From Akebia trifoliata (lineage: Eukaryota; Streptophyta; Magnoliopsida; Ranunculales; Lardizabalaceae), in contig CM030714.1 in NCBI GenBank assembly GCA_017979445.1, positions 17,169,892-17,233,891 on the forward strand: a stretch of DNA of 64,000 nucleotides. Reading direction: 5' to 3'. Of this stretch, positions 61,725 through 64,000 are shown one piece after another. Numbering within the stretch: the stretch's first letter is position 1; each line of letters opens with the position of its first letter. Position numbers and translations under genes: made by a program. Below the pieces are notes generated by a model. It saw only the letters and a program-made list of their open reading frames with translations. It was not told the origin of the DNA and ran no database searches.

Positions 61725-62005
61725 TTGCCTAGATCGCCTTTTCAGGTTTTCAATCTAGTGAGCTTATATTTTTTTATTTTTACTTTGATTGTTGCCAAGA
61801 CCGTCCTTTCGGATTTTCAACCTTGCGAGCTTGCCTTAATTTTTGCTTAAGTCGCCTTCTCGGGTTTTCAACCTAGCAGGCTTTTTTATTTGCTCTAATT
61901 GTTGTTAAGGTCTTCCTTTTGAATTTTCAACCTTGCGAGCTTGCCTTAATTATTGCCTAAGTCGCCATTTTGTATTTTTAACCTAGCAGACCCCGTTCTT
62001 CATTT
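61725..62005. repeat. Tandem repeat of about 90-95 bp
   Basis: About three diverged copies of a block containing 'ttttcaaccttgcgagcttgcc' (split here: ttttcaacct, tgcgagcttgcc) alternate with 'gtcgcc..ttttcaacctagcag'. Confidence 0.75.
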
Positions 62006-62495
62006 TTGAACTTCTGGAGTTACTGTATGATCATGATTTGCTATTTTCCTTGACTTTTTCACATGGTACTTAAGAGGACTTTCATGGGTAAGCTTAGGAC
62101 TGAGTATAAAAATAAGGGAATTTTGAGGCTCAAATACCCGAATGCCCTTTGTGTTGCATTTCTTTTATTTTTCTTTGAATTTCCTTCCCCATTTTGAAGA
62201 TATTTCTTTTTCTTTTAAATTTTTTTTGTGGAGAAATCTTTTGTTTTGTTTTGATGTAGTTGGGCATGAAGTAACTTCTCAGGTTGCTTACGTACCCCAG
62301 AATTCTGGGATGAGAGCAAAACATAGTTCGAATTTTCCTTCCCTTGGGTTAGGTGATCAAGCTCAGAAAGAAAAAATAATATTTTTATTTTTATTTGTTA
62401 ATTTTTTAATTATTTTTTTTTAAAACTGCAAAGGGCTGAGAAATGAGATATTAAATTGGGTAGTAGGAGAATTGATTTGGTCAAATATGATCTCC

Positions 62496-63120
62496 TTAAA
62501 TGTAGTACCGCTTGATCTGGTCAAGGTTGGTTGCTTCTGGTAATTCAATTCCATCATGATTTTGAAGTTTGACAACTTTTCCTGGTAATATATTTTTGAT
62601 GATGAACGGACCTCCCCAATTTGGTTTGAACATCTCTCTAGGGTCAAAGATAGGTGTCCGATTCTCTTTGAATACAAAATCCCCGACTTGTAAGTGACGC
62701 GCCGTGATGTTTTTGTTAAATGCACTAGTGACTCTTCTTTGATAAGCCTGCATATGGTACAAAGCTTCTAGGTTGTTTTTATTTTCAATCTGGTTTAGCT
62801 TTTCGTACTCAATGATGAGCCTAGTATGTTTTTAGCAATTAACTTTCTATCATAACCTTGAGATACAGAATTTCCATTTCAACTAGTAAGACTACTTCCA
62901 TATCATATACTAAAGAGTAGGGAATAGTTCTAGTGGAAGACTGTATTTGAAGTACGACACCCCCATAGTGTGAATGGTAATTTTTTTGACCAATCTTGGT
63001 GCGATTGACACATTTTCATGATGATTATCTTGAGACTCTTACTAGCTGCTTCAACCGCTCCATTAATCTGAGGACGGCAAGGAGATGATTTGTGATGCCG
63101 GATCTTGAACTTTGAATACA
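62496..63120 (-). pseudogene. Tat-like Gypsy integrase, degenerate
   Basis: At about 63110-63010 the minus strand reads KFKIRHHKSSPCRPQINGAVEAA, shown in part as KSSPCRPQINGAVEAA, the motif with the catalytic Glu. The C-terminal part (62762-62496) reads AYQRRVTSAFNKNITARHLQ, then GDFVFKENR, MFKPNWGGPFIIKNILPG and DQIKRYYI, typical of Tat/Ogre integrases, where PDDPRGKWKPNYEGP-like sequence is usual. Stops and shifts separate the pieces. Integrase inserts the DNA copy; this one is inactive. Confidence 0.75.
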
Positions 63121-64000
63121 GAGTAATGACTTAAGCTTTGAAGTACGATCAATTATCAGATATCAGCTCAAAAAGTACCCTCATATCGACTGATAATATG
63201 TGCTCGAATAAACTTTGCAATTCGAGATGTAGTGAAAATAGCATTAATACATATCCTAACATCTTCTTTGATTCCATTGATATGGGCGAGTATCTACTCC
63301 GTGTTGAACAACACCCAAGCTTGTACCTAACTTATCCTCATAAGATCACATGAACAAATCTTTCGAAATTTTTGAGTAAATCCATTATCCCTTTGTGTTC
63401 CTTTGAAGGATATGATGGTTTCTATCTGAATTTTTTTAGGAATTATTTTCTTTTGAATTCAATGACCTTTGCTTTCTCGATTAAAGATTGTACCCGACCA
63501 TTATCTAACCTTGAAGTTATATTAGTAGTTAATATGTTAATGCGTTTGAGGTATTCAAAAATTTTCTTTATCCGATCAATTTTAGATGGGTGACAGATAC
63601 CTCTATAGACTGGATAAACTAACTCGACTCAACAGAAAATAGTAGACTCAATCTAAAGAAAACATGACATTGATGGATTGGTAAAAAAAATTGGACTCAG
63701 ACTAACCCACATAACTCATGAAAACTCAAGATAAGTACCCACAACAGGCTTGATTACGAACTAAGGACTTGAGACATTACTTACTGAGGTACGATGATCT
63801 TCAGGGAACAACTATGTAATTTTGAAAAATTTTGGGCTCATTTCTGACGATTCACCTGGTACTGGCGTTCGTTCTAACTGACAGGACTAGTAACCCTAAC
63901 AAAACAGTGAACGATTGGGCTAGGGTGCAAAGATAAATCAAATGTGGATTATCAATTTCAGTGTTTCCCCTTGATAACATTGTAATAAATCTTGAGAATT
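63121..64000. other. Probable interior of the Tat-like element, not resolved
   Basis: Continuation upstream of the integrase on the minus strand. Short open pieces occur (63138-63353, 63372-63593 plus) but no motif is recognised in either strand. Confidence 0.3.

Larger units (their letters stand above)
58886..62430 (-). mobile_element. LTR of a Tat-like Gypsy element inserted into the G2 element
   Basis: It begins TGAAAGCACCC at 58886, right after the interrupted RT codons; the left target copy would be GATAG (58881-58885). It contains 'gaaggtgttaggcatta' (59037), similar to the solo LTR at 6768-9002. It also holds a 34 bp minisatellite and a second set of about 90 bp repeats. Its right boundary is not certain; the integrase that starts near 62496 on the minus strand suggests this is the 3' LTR of a minus-strand element running off the window. 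Confidence 0.6.

Overview
This is nuclear DNA of a flowering plant, most likely a eudicot. The evidence is AT-rich sequence, intron-containing fragments of plant genes (HMG-CoA reductase, kinesin-5, DOMON/cytochrome b561, an LRR receptor kinase) and plant-type LTR retrotransposons (tRNA-iMet primed Copia and chromoviral Gypsy, plus a Tat-like element). The species cannot be named from the sequence. Almost the whole window is transposon on transposon. Only one gene looks intact: a single-exon LEA-2/NHL-type membrane protein (44432-45001, minus).

Layout. 1-20.1 kb is a pile of LTRs from two Gypsy families, here called G1 and G2. It includes a reverse-strand G2 solo LTR inside a G2 LTR (TSD TAATG), a 2.2 kb solo LTR of another family inside a G2 LTR (TSD GGTAG), and a G2 copy that has lost pol. 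At 20215-20596 is a 382 bp Mutator-like MITE with a perfect 9 bp TSD and an unusual double hairpin.

20.9-43.3 kb is a four-level nest. An exon of an unrecognised gene (20888-20970 and 42859-43345) is split by a decayed Ty1/Copia element (LTRs 20971-21184 and 42626-42853). The Copia is split next to its polypurine tract by a 17.4 kb CACTA transposon, 'A' (25228-42609, TSD AGT). CACTA A carries fragments of at least six unrelated host genes, all in the same orientation: myosin VIII, eRF1, LRR-VIII-1 receptor kinase, AFG1-like ATPase, an EREX-type PX protein and HMG-CoA reductase. A 10.2 kb Gypsy element (26751-36914, TSD ACTGC) with nearly identical 2.55 kb LTRs then landed inside the captured PX exon.

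45.4-52.6 kb is a second CACTA of the same family, 'B' (45393-52637, TSD ACT), in the opposite orientation. It carries eight exons of kinesin-5 joined almost directly to the DOMON/cytochrome b561 part of another gene. Neither CACTA shows a transposase, so both look like non-autonomous Pack-CACTA gene-capturing elements. Captured exons keep their introns and splice sites, so capture was at DNA level, but most carry stops or frameshifts.

53.1-64 kb is a G2 Gypsy element (LTR, gag, protease, RT) cut at 58886 by a large Tat-like element. The Tat-like LTR holds minisatellites, and its reverse-strand integrase lies at 62.5-63.1 kb. The most interesting content is the pair of multi-gene-capturing CACTA elements and the fully readable insertion order.
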